Source of the DNA: Persicaria tinctoria
Taxonomy: Eukaryota > Streptophyta > Magnoliopsida > Caryophyllales > Polygonaceae
Direction: 5' to 3'
Length of the DNA stretch: 64,000 bases
Assembly (NCBI GenBank): GCA_037127255.1
Contig: JBANSL010000004.1
Span: 88,494,627 to 88,558,626, forward strand
Numbering within the stretch: position 1 is the first letter of the stretch; each line of letters opens with the position of its first letter. A program made the translations under genes and the position numbers. Of this stretch, positions 9,492 to 19,475 are shown piece after piece. A model generated the notes under the pieces. It saw nothing but the letters and a program-made list of their open reading frames with translations, searched no databases and had not been told where the DNA came from.

Positions 9492-10779
9492 AAAATATTC
9501 ACAAAAAAATAATTATTTAACAAAATATTCAAACTTTTCAAATATTTACAAAAATATTCATTTTTTGCAGCTTTGGCAGAAAAACGCGGTCTGAGGCCGC
9601 GTTTTATTAATAAGGTAAAAATTTTGAATTAAAAAAAAAAGTGGCAAAAAATTAACAAAAGAAACGCGATCAAACGCGGTCTGAGATCGCGTTTCTATGT
9701 TAATTTTTATTTCGGGTTAAAATTTGTAATTGTTAAAAATTTCAACCCTAGAAACGCGGACCCAGTCCGCGTCTCTCTGTTTTTTGCTTTTTTTTTTTAA
9801 TGGGGATTGGGGAACGGGGGAAGGAGGGCCACCGGAGGAGGAAGTAGGAGGGCCACCGGGGAGACCACCGGAGGAGGAAGGAGAGAGAAGGAGGCCGCCA
9901 GAATTCCTGCCGCCGCCCGCCGCCCGCCGCCGACCCTCGTTCTCGTCGAATCCGGAGCGGAGATCTGGAGCGAGGAGCGAAGATCTGGAGCGGAGATCTG
10001 GGGCCTGGGTGAGGCGGCGCGGGTGAGGGCGCAGCCGCGCAGGCAGTGCGGGTGAGGGCGCGAAGAGGGAACCATGGCTGCTCACCACCTCGCTCTCCAC
10101 CTCTCCCTGTCGGATTCTCGACCTCGCTCTCCTCCCTCTGCCCTCGCTCTCCTGCCCTCCGCCCTCGCTCTCCAGCCCATCCACGAATTGCAACCCCTCC
10201 TCCTCCTCCTACTACCTCCGACAACCATGGCTGCTCTCCATCCCAGCCAACAATTGCAACCCAGACACCACCAATTGCAACCCCTTCGTCCTCGCTATCG
10301 TCCCTCCGCCGTCGCTCTCCATCCCAGCCTTCAATTGCAACCAATTCCGGGTGTTCGAGGCGCAGGGAAGAAAGAATCGGTGTGGCCTCCTTCTCTCCGC
10401 GCCATGGCCGCTGTTCCTCCGGCCTCCTTTCTCCGCGCCATGGCCGGTGTCGGAGCTTCCCCGTGACCCGTTCCCCAATCCCCATTAACATAAAAAAAAA
10501 AAAAAAGAAACAGAGAGACGCGGACCCCTCTAGGGTTGAAATTTTTAACAATTACAAATTTTAACCCGAAATAAAAATTAACATAGAAACGCGGTCTCAG
10601 ACCGCGTTTCTTTTGTTAATTTTTTGTCACTTTTTTTTTAATTCAAATTTTTTACCTTATGAATAAAACGCGGCCTCAGACCGCGTTTTTCTGTCAAAGC
10701 TGCAAAAAAATGAATATTTTTGTAAATATTTAAAAAGTTTAAATATTTTGTTAAATAATTATTTTTTTGTGAATATTTT
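9492..10779. mobile_element. Long-TIR element with hairpin-studded arms and GC-rich core
   Basis: About 320 bp on the left (9492-9820) is repeated inverted on the right (10466-10779), starting AAAATATTCACAAAAAAATA and reaching in to aatggggattggggaacggg. Each arm carries local hairpins. AAAACGCGG/CCGCGTTTT lies at 9581-9605 and again at 10665-10689. GAAACGCGATC/GATCGCGTTTC is at 9661-9695, and a 12-bp stem GAAACGCGGTCT/AGACCGCGTTTC is at 10586-10610. ACGCGGAC/GTCCGCGT is at 9754-9772. The 650-bp core is GC-rich, low in complexity and open in several frames, but no domain is recognised. No transposase or convincing TSD was seen. A Pack-MULE or foldback element is the closest known type. Confidence 0.65.
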
Positions 10780-10785
10780 ATGTTG

Positions 10786-11455
10786 GAGGGAGGAATATTG
10801 ATAGCTTCAGCCTGCAAGCTAAAGAAAGGAGGAAAAAATGTGTATAAAAAAAATTACAATTAATTAAGGAATCCAAATAATCTTTACTGAAATGAGAGGT
10901 AAAGGGTTTCATTGGAAGGCCCAAAAACAAGTGTTGACAAAAAGAGCTTGACATCCACTCATTTTTAACGGTTAAATATGCAATTGGATTTCGGCGATTA
11001 ACGCGGCCGGATAAACTTAATTCAAATTCACATTGCGACAACGATATTAACTAATTTTAATTGTGCTATATATTTAATTGGGTAAAATTACAAGTGAGGT
11101 TAGATGATGACATCCGGACTGGACATGTGGATTGATCAGTGGATATATAGATTTATTCTGAGTTTGATGCGATTAATAATGATGGTTAATTAAATTAAAG
11201 GTTAATCAAATGCCAATTTTACTCTTTGCAAACCCATGTTAGGTCTAGATTAAGAGAGTTGGGATCACCCTAATTTTATAGATTAACTATGTTGATTTTT
11301 TTTTAATATGTAGGGTGGGACACTGGGACTTAGACTGTTATAGATTAATTTTATAGATTAACTATGTTGATTTTTTTATGTTTAAATTAGTAAAAGAGGT
11401 AGGATAGAACTCATGTTTTGGAGAATATTCTCTAATTAAAATGATTGAGCCATAT
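10786..11455. other. AT-rich intergenic DNA
   Basis: A short direct duplication, ttatagattaactatgttgatttttt, occurs at 11275-11302 and 11350-11377. No gene is seen. Confidence 0.45.
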
Positions 11456-11464
11456 TTTAAATTT

Positions 11465-12153
11465 GGTCAAATTGCAGAAAACCACCCTTTAAATATGATG
11501 TTTTGCGTGAAATCACCCCTTAAAAATAAAATTGCATAAAACCACTCTTTAAAACTGTTTTCTTTGCAAAGTCACACCCATCACCCAATTTTTGTTAAGT
11601 AAATGTTAAAGTGCATGAAAATTAATTATATTCCTTGTTATTATTATTATTATTTTACTTTACCCAATCGATATTAATTAATTTTTACCTTTTAACATGT
11701 TTTTCGAAAGTAATTTTTTTTAAAATATAATTTCACACTTATTAGTAAAAACACTATAAAAAAATAGATATGATTGATGTTTTATATATTTTAAAAAGTG
11801 TATATTACTAAAGGGTTACTCAAAGAAAATACATTTAAAAAAAATGATATGATAAATAGTTTTTATTATTCTAAAAATATGTTCACTATTCAACATACAT
11901 TTTTAGAATAATAAAAAATATATGAAACGTTATTTTTTAAAAAATATTATTTTCTTCAAGTAGCCCTAGTATTACACATTTTTTTATATGTATCAAAATT
12001 TAAACATAAATTACACATCAATTTTTTATAGAGTTTTTTTGTAAGTATGAAACTATTTAAAAAAAACACATTTTTTTATATTTATAGTGTTTTTTTCTTT
12101 TGAAAAATACGTCAAAAAGTTAAATATCAACTAATATCAATTGAAATGAGTAA

Positions 12154-12230
<77 letters not shown>

Positions 12231-12408
12231 GTGGTATAATTAAATTTCCACACACTTTAACATTTAATTAACAAAAATTGGGTGATGGGTGTGATGTTGC
12301 AAAGAAAACAGTTTAAAAGGGTGGTTTTCTGCAATTTTCGTTTTAAGGGGGGGGGGGGGGGGTTCACGCAAAACAGCCTATTAAAGGGTGATTTTCTGCA
12401 ATTTGGCC
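11465..12408. mobile_element. MULE-type MITE with about 180-bp inverted ends
   Basis: The left end GGTCAAATTGCAGAAAACCA is inverted on the right as GGTGATTTTCTGCAATTTGGCC. The 9-bp direct repeat TTTAAATTT/TTTAAATTA is at 11456-11464 and 12409-12417. Inner arm phrases such as acccatcacccaatttttgtt also recur inverted. The centre is AT-rich and carries an (AAT)n tract and a G16 run. No transposase. Same family as 1590-2032 and 47133-47671. Confidence 0.75.
12154..12230. repeat. (ATA)n microsatellite
   Basis: About 25 perfect trinucleotide units inside the MULE-type MITE. Confidence 0.95.
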
Positions 12409-12485
12409 TTTAAATTAATTTTTTGGCTTTACTTTTTTTTTTAGAGAATCTTTTTCAATTTAAGTTCTCATTGTATGTCTTAAGG

Positions 12486-13107
12486 TACAAGAGCAAAGGT
12501 TAATGGTGGTAGACATGAGGATGATCAGCGGGAATAAGGTTATCCGCGATAAGGTATGACTGTATGAGTAAGCAATATCCGAGATAAGCTGCAGATGTTA
12601 ATGGTGGTACTTGGTAGATATGAGGATGATCAGCGGGAATAAGGTTATCCGCGATAAGGTATGAGTAAGCAGTATCCGAGATAAGTTGCGTGAGCCAATG
12701 TGTCGGTTTGGTCATGTGCAAACGAGAGATCCGAGTGCGTCCATACCTAGATGTGATAGATTGGAGATTGATAGAGTACGAAGGAGTAGAGGGAGACCAA
12801 AGAAAAGTTGGAGGAAGGTGATTAGACAAGATTTTTCCCTATTGAACTTTAATGAGAGCAAGGTTAGGGATATGATGCAGTGGAGGAGCATCATTTATGT
12901 CAGAGTGGATTAGGTTGTGCCGTAGAGGATTTGACAAAGATCGCATCTATTCCCTACCTTTACTTTGTCATTTGTTTTCCTTCTCCCTTTGGTGTGTTAT
13001 GTGTTCATATCTGTGCTTCTTCGGTAACTCGAAAACACTCTCTTGACGTAAACCTTGACCCTCAACCATGCATAGGCGGGATAATTAGGAAAGTTGTTGT
13101 TGTACCT
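12486..13107 (+). mobile_element. RTE-type LINE relic (3' end)
   Basis: The TSD TATGTCTTAAGG flanks the unit at 12474-12485 and 13108-13119, and the 3' end is a short (GTT)n run as in RTE LINEs. Residues encoded at 12686-12900 (CRFGHVQTRDPSA, then RSRGRPKKSWRKVIRQDF) match the extreme C-terminus of RTE polyproteins. The catalytic RT domain is gone. Upstream, 12505-12585 is repeated at 12610-12690 (phrase atgaggatgatcagcggga), a diverged tandem duplication. Confidence 0.75.
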
Positions 13108-13119
13108 TATGTCTTAAGG

Positions 13120-13945
13120 GTATATGATAGAAAGACCGAAATAAAATAAAAAAGCTATTAAATAAAAAAAATTAACGGATAAATTTTCAAATTAAATGGG
13201 AAAAATACTTTTATTTATAGATAGACATATATTAAAAATAATTTAAGTGCAATAGGCCTATATAAGAAGTCGAATCATTTGCTTTATTTCTTCATCGATT
13301 ATTTTGACCTGTCTGTATTACTTGAATCAGCCGAACACACAAAACCAGCAGAGTTCCACCCTAAAACCAATTAGCAATAGGAGAAGTGGTCCACCGATTT
13401 ATATCCAAGGTTCGAGTTTTCGTGTTTTTTGATGTGAGACAAAGGTTCCAAGACATCACAACCGAATCTTTACCTTGTATGCATAGGTGAATAAAAAAAT
13501 AAAAAAAATAAATACTGCATTCATAGAAATGTTACTCTACACAGTGAACTAGTGAAGTGAAGCAGATTTGACCCCCTTCAACATGCCTTTTGATTAATTA
13601 ACCCTTATCTTGTTAATTAGGACTACTGTTGAAGTAGTTAGCTAATGAAAAGCTGCATGCTGCACCACTCTTAACGGATATTTTAGATAATTAAGCTGCA
13701 TGATATGAACTCACTCACTGTTAAGGATATATTATATGTAAAATTTTATGGAGAGATCTCGAATTTCTTCAATCAAATTAGTTTTGTGAAAGGATGGTAG
13801 TTGTAGATTTAATGTCAAATTCTCGTAGGAATGGGTCAGATCCACTACTACACCAAAGAGCCAATTTTCTTTCTAAGTCATTAATGAGTAATGACTACTA
13901 CTAACATTTGCTCATTTATAATGGTTCAGGTCTCCCTGACTTATT
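13120..13945. other. Intergenic DNA
   Basis: No gene or well-bounded element is seen. It includes A-rich runs and short unique sequence. Confidence 0.45.
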
Positions 13946-13947
13946 AA

Positions 13948-14465
13948 GTATAGGGATGGTAATTAACGGGGCGGATTCGGGACGAAGAGTGTCATCCCCA
14001 TCCCCGTTCGGAGATAAAAAAAAAATGACACTGTTTCTGTCGGGTCCCCATCCTCTTTGGAAAATCTCCGTCCCCGTTTAATTTTCACCGTTTGCGTTCC
14101 CTGTTTAAAACTCATTATTTCCTCCCATTTAATGTAAAACTATAAGATATTATTAAAGTTATGTAATAAATATTATACTCCGTATATAATATCTCATAAA
14201 TGTAAATTTTAAGACAAAAGTATAAAAGTGAAAAAAAAAATTATATAAATTTATTTAAGATCTAAACAAAAATTGAGATTTCGTATTACCCATTGGGATC
14301 CCACGGGATTCTTCGACAGGGGAGGAGCAGCGATTGGGATGGGGACTACTATCCTTGTCCCCATATACCCTTGCCCCCATAGGAATAACTTTGACTCCCA
14401 TCCCCACCCCCGACCCCATTTAATTTCTCAATTCCCGTTTCCATGATGAAGATTTCTCGCGGCCC
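13948..14465. mobile_element. Possible hAT-like MITE with ccccatcccc motifs
   Basis: The left side reads tagggatggtaattaacggggcgg. The right part is rich in ccccatccccacccccgacccc and ends near cggcccta. The pattern resembles common plant hAT MITEs that start TAGGGRTGG. A TSD could not be confirmed. Confidence 0.35.
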
Positions 14466-14975
14466 TACCCCAGGGCCATCTTTAGATACATTCGAGAAAA
14501 TTTTGACAGTTTCGTGAAAAATCCTTCCAAACTACGAATCTAACTAATCAGAATTCGAACATTGTAGTGCGAACCATCCGACCTAATCCATTCCTTTTAC
14601 CAAAACACCAAGAATTGGACACCCACACCGCCACACCACTATGTGAGGTGTCCCTTAGTTGGCATCTATATCAGCTATCAAGCACCCACACGGCCACAAA
14701 TGGCCCCATCAAAAAGAGTATGAGTCCAAAAAACCCACTGAGTTGCCCGAGACCGAGTCCATGGGGTTTTCACACGGTTGGACTGCACACCCGAAAAGCA
14801 CTTGTTCCGGGTGGCGAAGCTTCCAATTCAAAGAGGGGAACCCAAGTCCACAATCACAAGTACCACAGGGCTTCAAAAAAGTCAAGTCAAAGAGTCGGCC
14901 ATTACAATTAAAAGGGGTGGCTTTCAACTTCATGTTTTAATTCAAAGGCCAAGTTCCCTTCAAATACCGCCAACA
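14466..14975. other. Upstream region of the MATE gene
   Basis: Unique-looking DNA between a MITE-like sequence and the MATE core promoter. Short open frames occur but show no domain. Confidence 0.4.
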
Positions 14976-14980
14976 TCTAC

Positions 14981-14990
14981 ATATATATAG
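14981..14990 (+). promoter_or_regulatory. TATA box of the MATE gene
   Basis: ATATATATAG followed by a pyrimidine-rich stretch lies 24-32 bases before the first ATG (15013). Plant transcription usually starts 25-35 bases after the TATA box. The first ATG would then sit at or before the mRNA start, which favours the in-frame ATG at 15073. Confidence 0.55.
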
Positions 14991-15012
14991 GCCCCTCCTT
15001 TTACCCAAACAA

Positions 15013-16641
15013 GTGCAAGAAACTCAAACCTGTCTGGCTGTCTCTCCTCTTGCAACACCACCAAAAATACCCATGTCTCCTAACAACAACAACAACAACA
15101 ACGCCTCCCAGAATCAAGCCAAGGACCCGAATACGAAGGCGGTCGAGGCCGATCAGTGGACCGCCACCAGCCCCTTGATCACCCATCATGATGATGGCCT
15201 CAGGGAGAAGCACAAGACCCATCTTGTACGGGTCATTGATGAGGCGAGGGCGATCTTGAGCATAGCGATTCCGATGATGCTCACCGGTCTTATACTCTAC
15301 TCTCGGTCCATGGTCTCCACCCTCTTTCTTGGCTACCTAGGCGAGCTTCCGTTGGCTGGAGGGGCTTTAGCCATGGGGTTTGCGAACATCACGGGGTACT
15401 CCATCCTCTCGGGCCTCGCAATGGGGATGGAGCCACTCTGTGGCCAGGCATTTGGGGCCAAGAGGTATAAGGTTCTTGGCCTCGTATTGCAAAGGACGGT
15501 TTTATTACTCCTCTTGGTTTCGATCCCCATCTCCCTCCTCTGGCTCAACATGAAGGAGATCCTGCTCTTTTGCGGCCAAGAGGAGGACATCGCGACTGAA
15601 GCACAGAGCTTCATCCTATACGCCCTCCCTGACCTCATTGCACTCTCATTCTTACACCCATTGAGGATCTATCTAAGATCACAATACATTACCCTCCCTC
15701 TTACATACTGTGCAACGATATCGCTTTTCTTGCACGTACCGATAAACTACCTTCTAGTGTTGAAGCTCGATCTAGGGATCAAGGGAGTAGCCCTAAGTGG
15801 TGCCTTGACAAACTTCACCTTAGTAGCATCCCTTATCCTCTACATTTTCCTCTCTGGCATTTCATCGAACACTTGGTGTGCATTATCAATGGACAGCTTC
15901 AGAGACTGGGGTCGGATACTGAATCTGGCCATCCCAAGCTGCATTTCGGTCTGTTTAGAGTGGTGGTGGTACGAAATCATTATCATACTGTGTGGATTGC
16001 TCGCAAACCCTAAATCCACAGTCGCATCAATGGGGATTTTGATCCAAACCACGTCTTTGATTTACATCTTCCCCTCTTCCCTAAGCTTCAGCGTCTCAAC
16101 CAGAGTAGGAAACGAAATCGGCGCCAATCAACCAAACAAGGCGAGATTAGCCTCAATCGTCGGCCTCCTCTTCAGCTTCATAGTCGGGATCTCAGCCCTA
16201 ATTTTCACCGTCGAGGTGAGACACGTCTGGGCGAGGATGTTCACCGGCGACCTAGAAATCATCGCTCTCACATCAGCGGTCCTGCCGATAATCGGGCTCT
16301 GCGAGATGGGGAATTGCCCGCAGACGACGCTGTGCGGGGTCCTGAGGGGGACGGCGAGGCCGAAGGTGGGCGCGAACATCAATTTGGTGTGTTTCTACGG
16401 CGTGGGGATGCCGGTGGCGGTGTACCTAGGGTTTTACAGGGGGTGGGATTTCAAGGGGCTGTGGATGGGGCTGCTGGCGGCGCAGGCGGCTTGCGCGGTG
16501 TCGCTGGTGGCGGCGCTGGCGATGACGAATTGGGGGTGGGAGGCGAAGAGGGCGCGAGATTTGACTGGTGGATGTGCCGCTGATGGCGACGGGGTCGACT
16601 GTGGCGCGCCGGTGGCTGATTGTGGTGATCAAAACGCGTGA
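15013..16641 (+). CDS. MATE/DTX family efflux transporter
   Basis: Single-exon frame of 542 codons, or 522 if translation starts at 15073. It belongs to the multidrug and toxic compound extrusion family and looks closest to the plant DTX48-DTX52 subgroup. Family members export organic compounds or cations by proton antiport at plasma or endomembranes; the substrate here cannot be read. The hydrophilic Asn-rich N-terminus (NNNNNNN at about residue 25) precedes 12 predicted membrane spans. Visible family signatures are LFLGYLGELPLAGGAL, MGMEPLCGQAFGAKRY, LEWWWYEIIIILCGLL and GLCEMGNCPQTTLCGVLRG. The C-terminus is short and polar. The length is normal and there are no disruptions. The last third is clearly more GC-rich than the flanks. 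The start is uncertain: the TATA box argues for Met at 15073 in ccATGtctcc, while the longest frame starts at 15013. Confidence 0.93.
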   Translation: MQETQTCLAVSPLATPPKIPMSPNNNNNNNASQNQAKDPNTKAVEADQWTATSPLITHHDDGLREKHKTHLVRVIDEARAILSIAIPMMLTGLILYSRSMVSTLFLGYLGELPLAGGALAMGFANITGYSILSGLAMGMEPLCGQAFGAKRYKVLGLVLQRTVLLLLLVSIPISLLWLNMKEILLFCGQEEDIATEAQSFILYALPDLIALSFLHPLRIYLRSQYITLPLTYCATISLFLHVPINYLLVLKLDLGIKGVALSGALTNFTLVASLILYIFLSGISSNTWCALSMDSFRDWGRILNLAIPSCISVCLEWWWYEIIIILCGLLANPKSTVASMGILIQTTSLIYIFPSSLSFSVSTRVGNEIGANQPNKARLASIVGLLFSFIVGISALIFTVEVRHVWARMFTGDLEIIALTSAVLPIIGLCEMGNCPQTTLCGVLRGTARPKVGANINLVCFYGVGMPVAVYLGFYRGWDFKGLWMGLLAAQAACAVSLVAALAMTNWGWEAKRARDLTGGCAADGDGVDCGAPVADCGDQNA

Positions 16642-17600
16642 TTATTATTAATTTATTATTTTTTTATCATCACGGAGGGAGTAGTTTAGTCGTTTTCTTT
16701 AATTTTTTTAATATACTTTAATTTTTTTTAAACAATTTCTGTATATAATATATTGGTTAGTCCTGAATAATATATTGGTTAGTCAATTATGTGAAATTTG
16801 CAATTTTTTCCTTTGAGAATAGGAAAAAAAATAATTGTTATTATACACTTTTCGCATAGGAAAGGTAAATATGTCTGTCTTTTAGGGAAAAAAATTAGGT
16901 TGCATCAAAAAAAAAGGGAAAAAAATTAGGCTTACATTATAAAGATTTAAAAAAAAATATATACACGAGGTGAGGCGTGCGAGCCACTAGTTGAACTCGC
17001 GCTAGTCCGGGGTTGGGTCGGTGCTCTTATCGATGAAACACCCCCTGAGACGAGCGCAACAGAAGCGGCGAGAACCTTTTAGAGCAAAGCTGGAGGGTGG
17101 AGTTAAGGTCGACGAGGAGAGGAGAGACTCGGTGGCAGAACGGTTGACCGGTGGTTGCGGTGGAGGCGTATAGGCAAGTTCTGGCGGTGGTGGCTTGCAT
17201 TGTGGGAGGCGGCGGCACAACTAGGTCATTTTTAGTGACACTCCCAAACACACTCTTTAGAGAAATTGTTTCTACTTTCTATTATAATTTGTTTTTTATG
17301 TATTTTTTTAAAAAATAAAAATTATAAAATTTGACTTTACTATATAATTTTTTTTATAAAAATTAAAAATTATTGTAAAGATGTAAACAATGAAACTGAA
17401 ACCTTAACCTCTTCCTTTAATTATGTATTAATCCTCTACCAACTAAACTAAAGGCTTTTTGTGTGTACCCTATATTTTCATTCTTTTTCATCTTAATTTT
17501 TTTGTATCACTAATTTATTTTTTGCACCGGTGGGGGCAACTGAACTCGTACACTTACAGTTACACCCCAATGACCCCATGCCATTCCGACCACCCATAGA
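16642..17600. other. 3' flank and intergenic DNA
   Basis: A Stowaway-like half end (cacggagggagta) lies just after the MATE stop at 16671-16683. A GC-rich island at 16975-17225 has no recognised domain. The rest is AT-rich. Confidence 0.4.
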
Positions 17601-17602
17601 CG

Positions 17603-18262
17603 CAGTGACGGAGTCAGGATTTATTTCCGAGGTGCTAAAAAAAATTGTAATTTTTTTTTTTGTATATACTTATTAAGAAGATTTTTTCTAAGAAAATATT
17701 GAAAAAACATTAAAATTCTGATTATTTTTTTTAATTTAAATATAAATATGACATTTTTTTAGGAAATAGTTGATAGAAACAAAAAAAATAAAGAGAGAAA
17801 TCAAGAAGAATATTTAATGATACAGTAAAACATAAATATGACATTTTTTAAATGAAAAAACACTAAAATTGTTATTTTTTTAATTTAAATATAAATATGA
17901 TATTTTTTTAATGAAATAGTCGATAGAAACAAAAAAATATATAGAGAAATAAAAAAGAATTAATGATATATTAAAACATAAATATGACATTTTTTTAATG
18001 AAATAGTTGATAGAAACAAAAAAAATATAGATAGAAATGAAGAAAAATTACTAAAATAGTAAAAGAAATAAAAAGTGAAGCATTTGGGAATTGAAACTAA
18101 AGACCTTTTGGTTTTCCTTCTTTTCTTCCTTCTCTTACCAATTGAGCTAGACATCACTTTTGTTTCAAATATCATTTAAAAATGTTATATTAACTTAAAA
18201 ATACTAGACAACACTTTTGTTTCAAATAGCATTCGTCCCTGGCTCTTTTCATCTAATGTGTC
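17603..18262 (-). mobile_element. Repeat family carrying a tRNA-like motif, copy 1
   Basis: Starts cagtgacggagtcagg and ends near cgtccctggctc. 17740-18030 holds three or four diverged tandem copies around aaatatgacatttttttaatgaaatagt and gatagaaacaaaaaaa. On the minus strand at 18110-18160 is ctagctcaattggtaag, an A-box-like motif, then ggtctttagtttcaattcc, a B-box-like motif. The inverse of this segment matches 37840-38360. Confidence 0.5.
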
Positions 18263-18783
18263 ATATAGGTTTGTTTTTATCGTTTATAGCTTTGTTATGA
18301 TATATTATAAGCATTAATCCAATATCCAAATAAAAAGTTGTGAATGTTTAAAAGTTAAACCTAAATTGATTATATACACTTCGATCAAATGTCTTTTATT
18401 TTTGAGAAAATTTGCGTCTTCGGTGCAAATTTTCGATCATATTGACAGAGTGTCCACTAAGTAGGTTAAATTGGGGTTTTGTCCACCTAAAATTTTATGG
18501 GCAAAATTGCCCTCCTAAACCTAAAACAGTGCCCCTCTCCCATCTAATCGATGGAATCAGCTCGTGCTCTCCTCCGTTCTCCTCTCCTTCTCCTCCTCCC
18601 ATCTAGTCGATGGATCTGGAAGTTGTGCTCTCTCGACGGAGTGGCGGCGGAGGCCGAAGACTGAGGCGATGGCGGAGCTTAGATCCAGTGGTCCGCCTCG
18701 GAGGAGGACGATGAAGGGGACGAATCAGAACCGACGGAGGGATGAGGATTCTGGCAGCGATTGAGCAGGAGGGATGAGGATTC
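18263..18783. other. Intergenic DNA with CT-rich island
   Basis: A duplicated phrase cccatctaatcgatgga / cccatctagtcgatgga lies at 18538 and 18597. It may be the leader of the gene whose CCCH exon survives at 26333. No exon is confidently seen. Confidence 0.3.
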
Positions 18784-18935
18784 CGGCAGTGATCTTCGAT
18801 CTCAGGTTTGCTCTCTTCCTCTCTGGCCTTCTTCCTATCGAATATCAGGTTTGCTCTCTTCCTCTCTGGCCTTCTTCCGGCAGCGATCTTCGATCTCAGG
18901 TTTTCTCTCTTTCTCTCTGGCCTTCTTCCCGTCTG
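18784..18935 (+). repeat. Three-copy tandem repeat
   Basis: The phrase caggtttgctctcttcctctctggccttcttcc appears three times, the third with a few changes. Copies 1 and 3 are preceded by cggcagygatcttcgatct. A G17 run follows at 18976-18992. Confidence 0.75.
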
Positions 18936-19234
18936 GCGCTTTCAATGGCGAGATCAGTGCTTTCAGTGACGGTGAGGGGGGGGGGGGGGGGGCAAGACCT
19001 TAGAACAACAATAGCGTGGCAGGAACACACAGTCTTCAGCATTGATGGCGATTCACCACGCCATTGCTCAACCAAACCAGCCTCAATGTCTCCAATTGCA
19101 GTCGTGACCAGTAGAATCCCCTCCGAATAGTCTTCGGTAGGTTTGCTCTTTCTCCCTTCCTCGTTCGTTTTTACTTGTAATCTAATGATTCAACGATTCA
19201 ATTTTTAGTTTCAGTTCCTTGTATTTGTGGTTTC

Positions 19235-19475
19235 TACTAGCACATGATCACTATATTACCTTGGCACAATCTATATTAATCGTTATATATGGATAAGCTT
19301 GTAATAGGTGAGGTGTCCTCTATTCTAGAAGGTTCATCCTTGGAGGCTACTCCTCCTTGGAGATCATGACACTTGTAAATAGATCCTTACACCAAGGCTC
19401 TATATAACCCCTTCTACAGTAAATGGAAAGACAACACATAATGATTTCAAATCACAACAATCTTGTCTTCTAGCA
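19235..19475 (+). repeat. 5' LTR of Copia 1
   Basis: 241 bp. Contains a TATA-like ctctatataacc at about 19400 and ends ctagca. It differs from the 3' LTR at about 19282, 19325 and 19438. Confidence 0.9.

Noticed and set aside
9717..10564. Overlapping long frames on both strands (up to 267 codons)
   Set aside because: They are Pro/Ser/Arg/Gly-rich translations of a GC-rich low-complexity core. No domain is seen and several frames are open at once, as expected from composition.
14567..14990. Overlapping frames upstream of the MATE gene
   Set aside because: No domain in any frame. The region lies directly before the TATA box and is best seen as promoter DNA.
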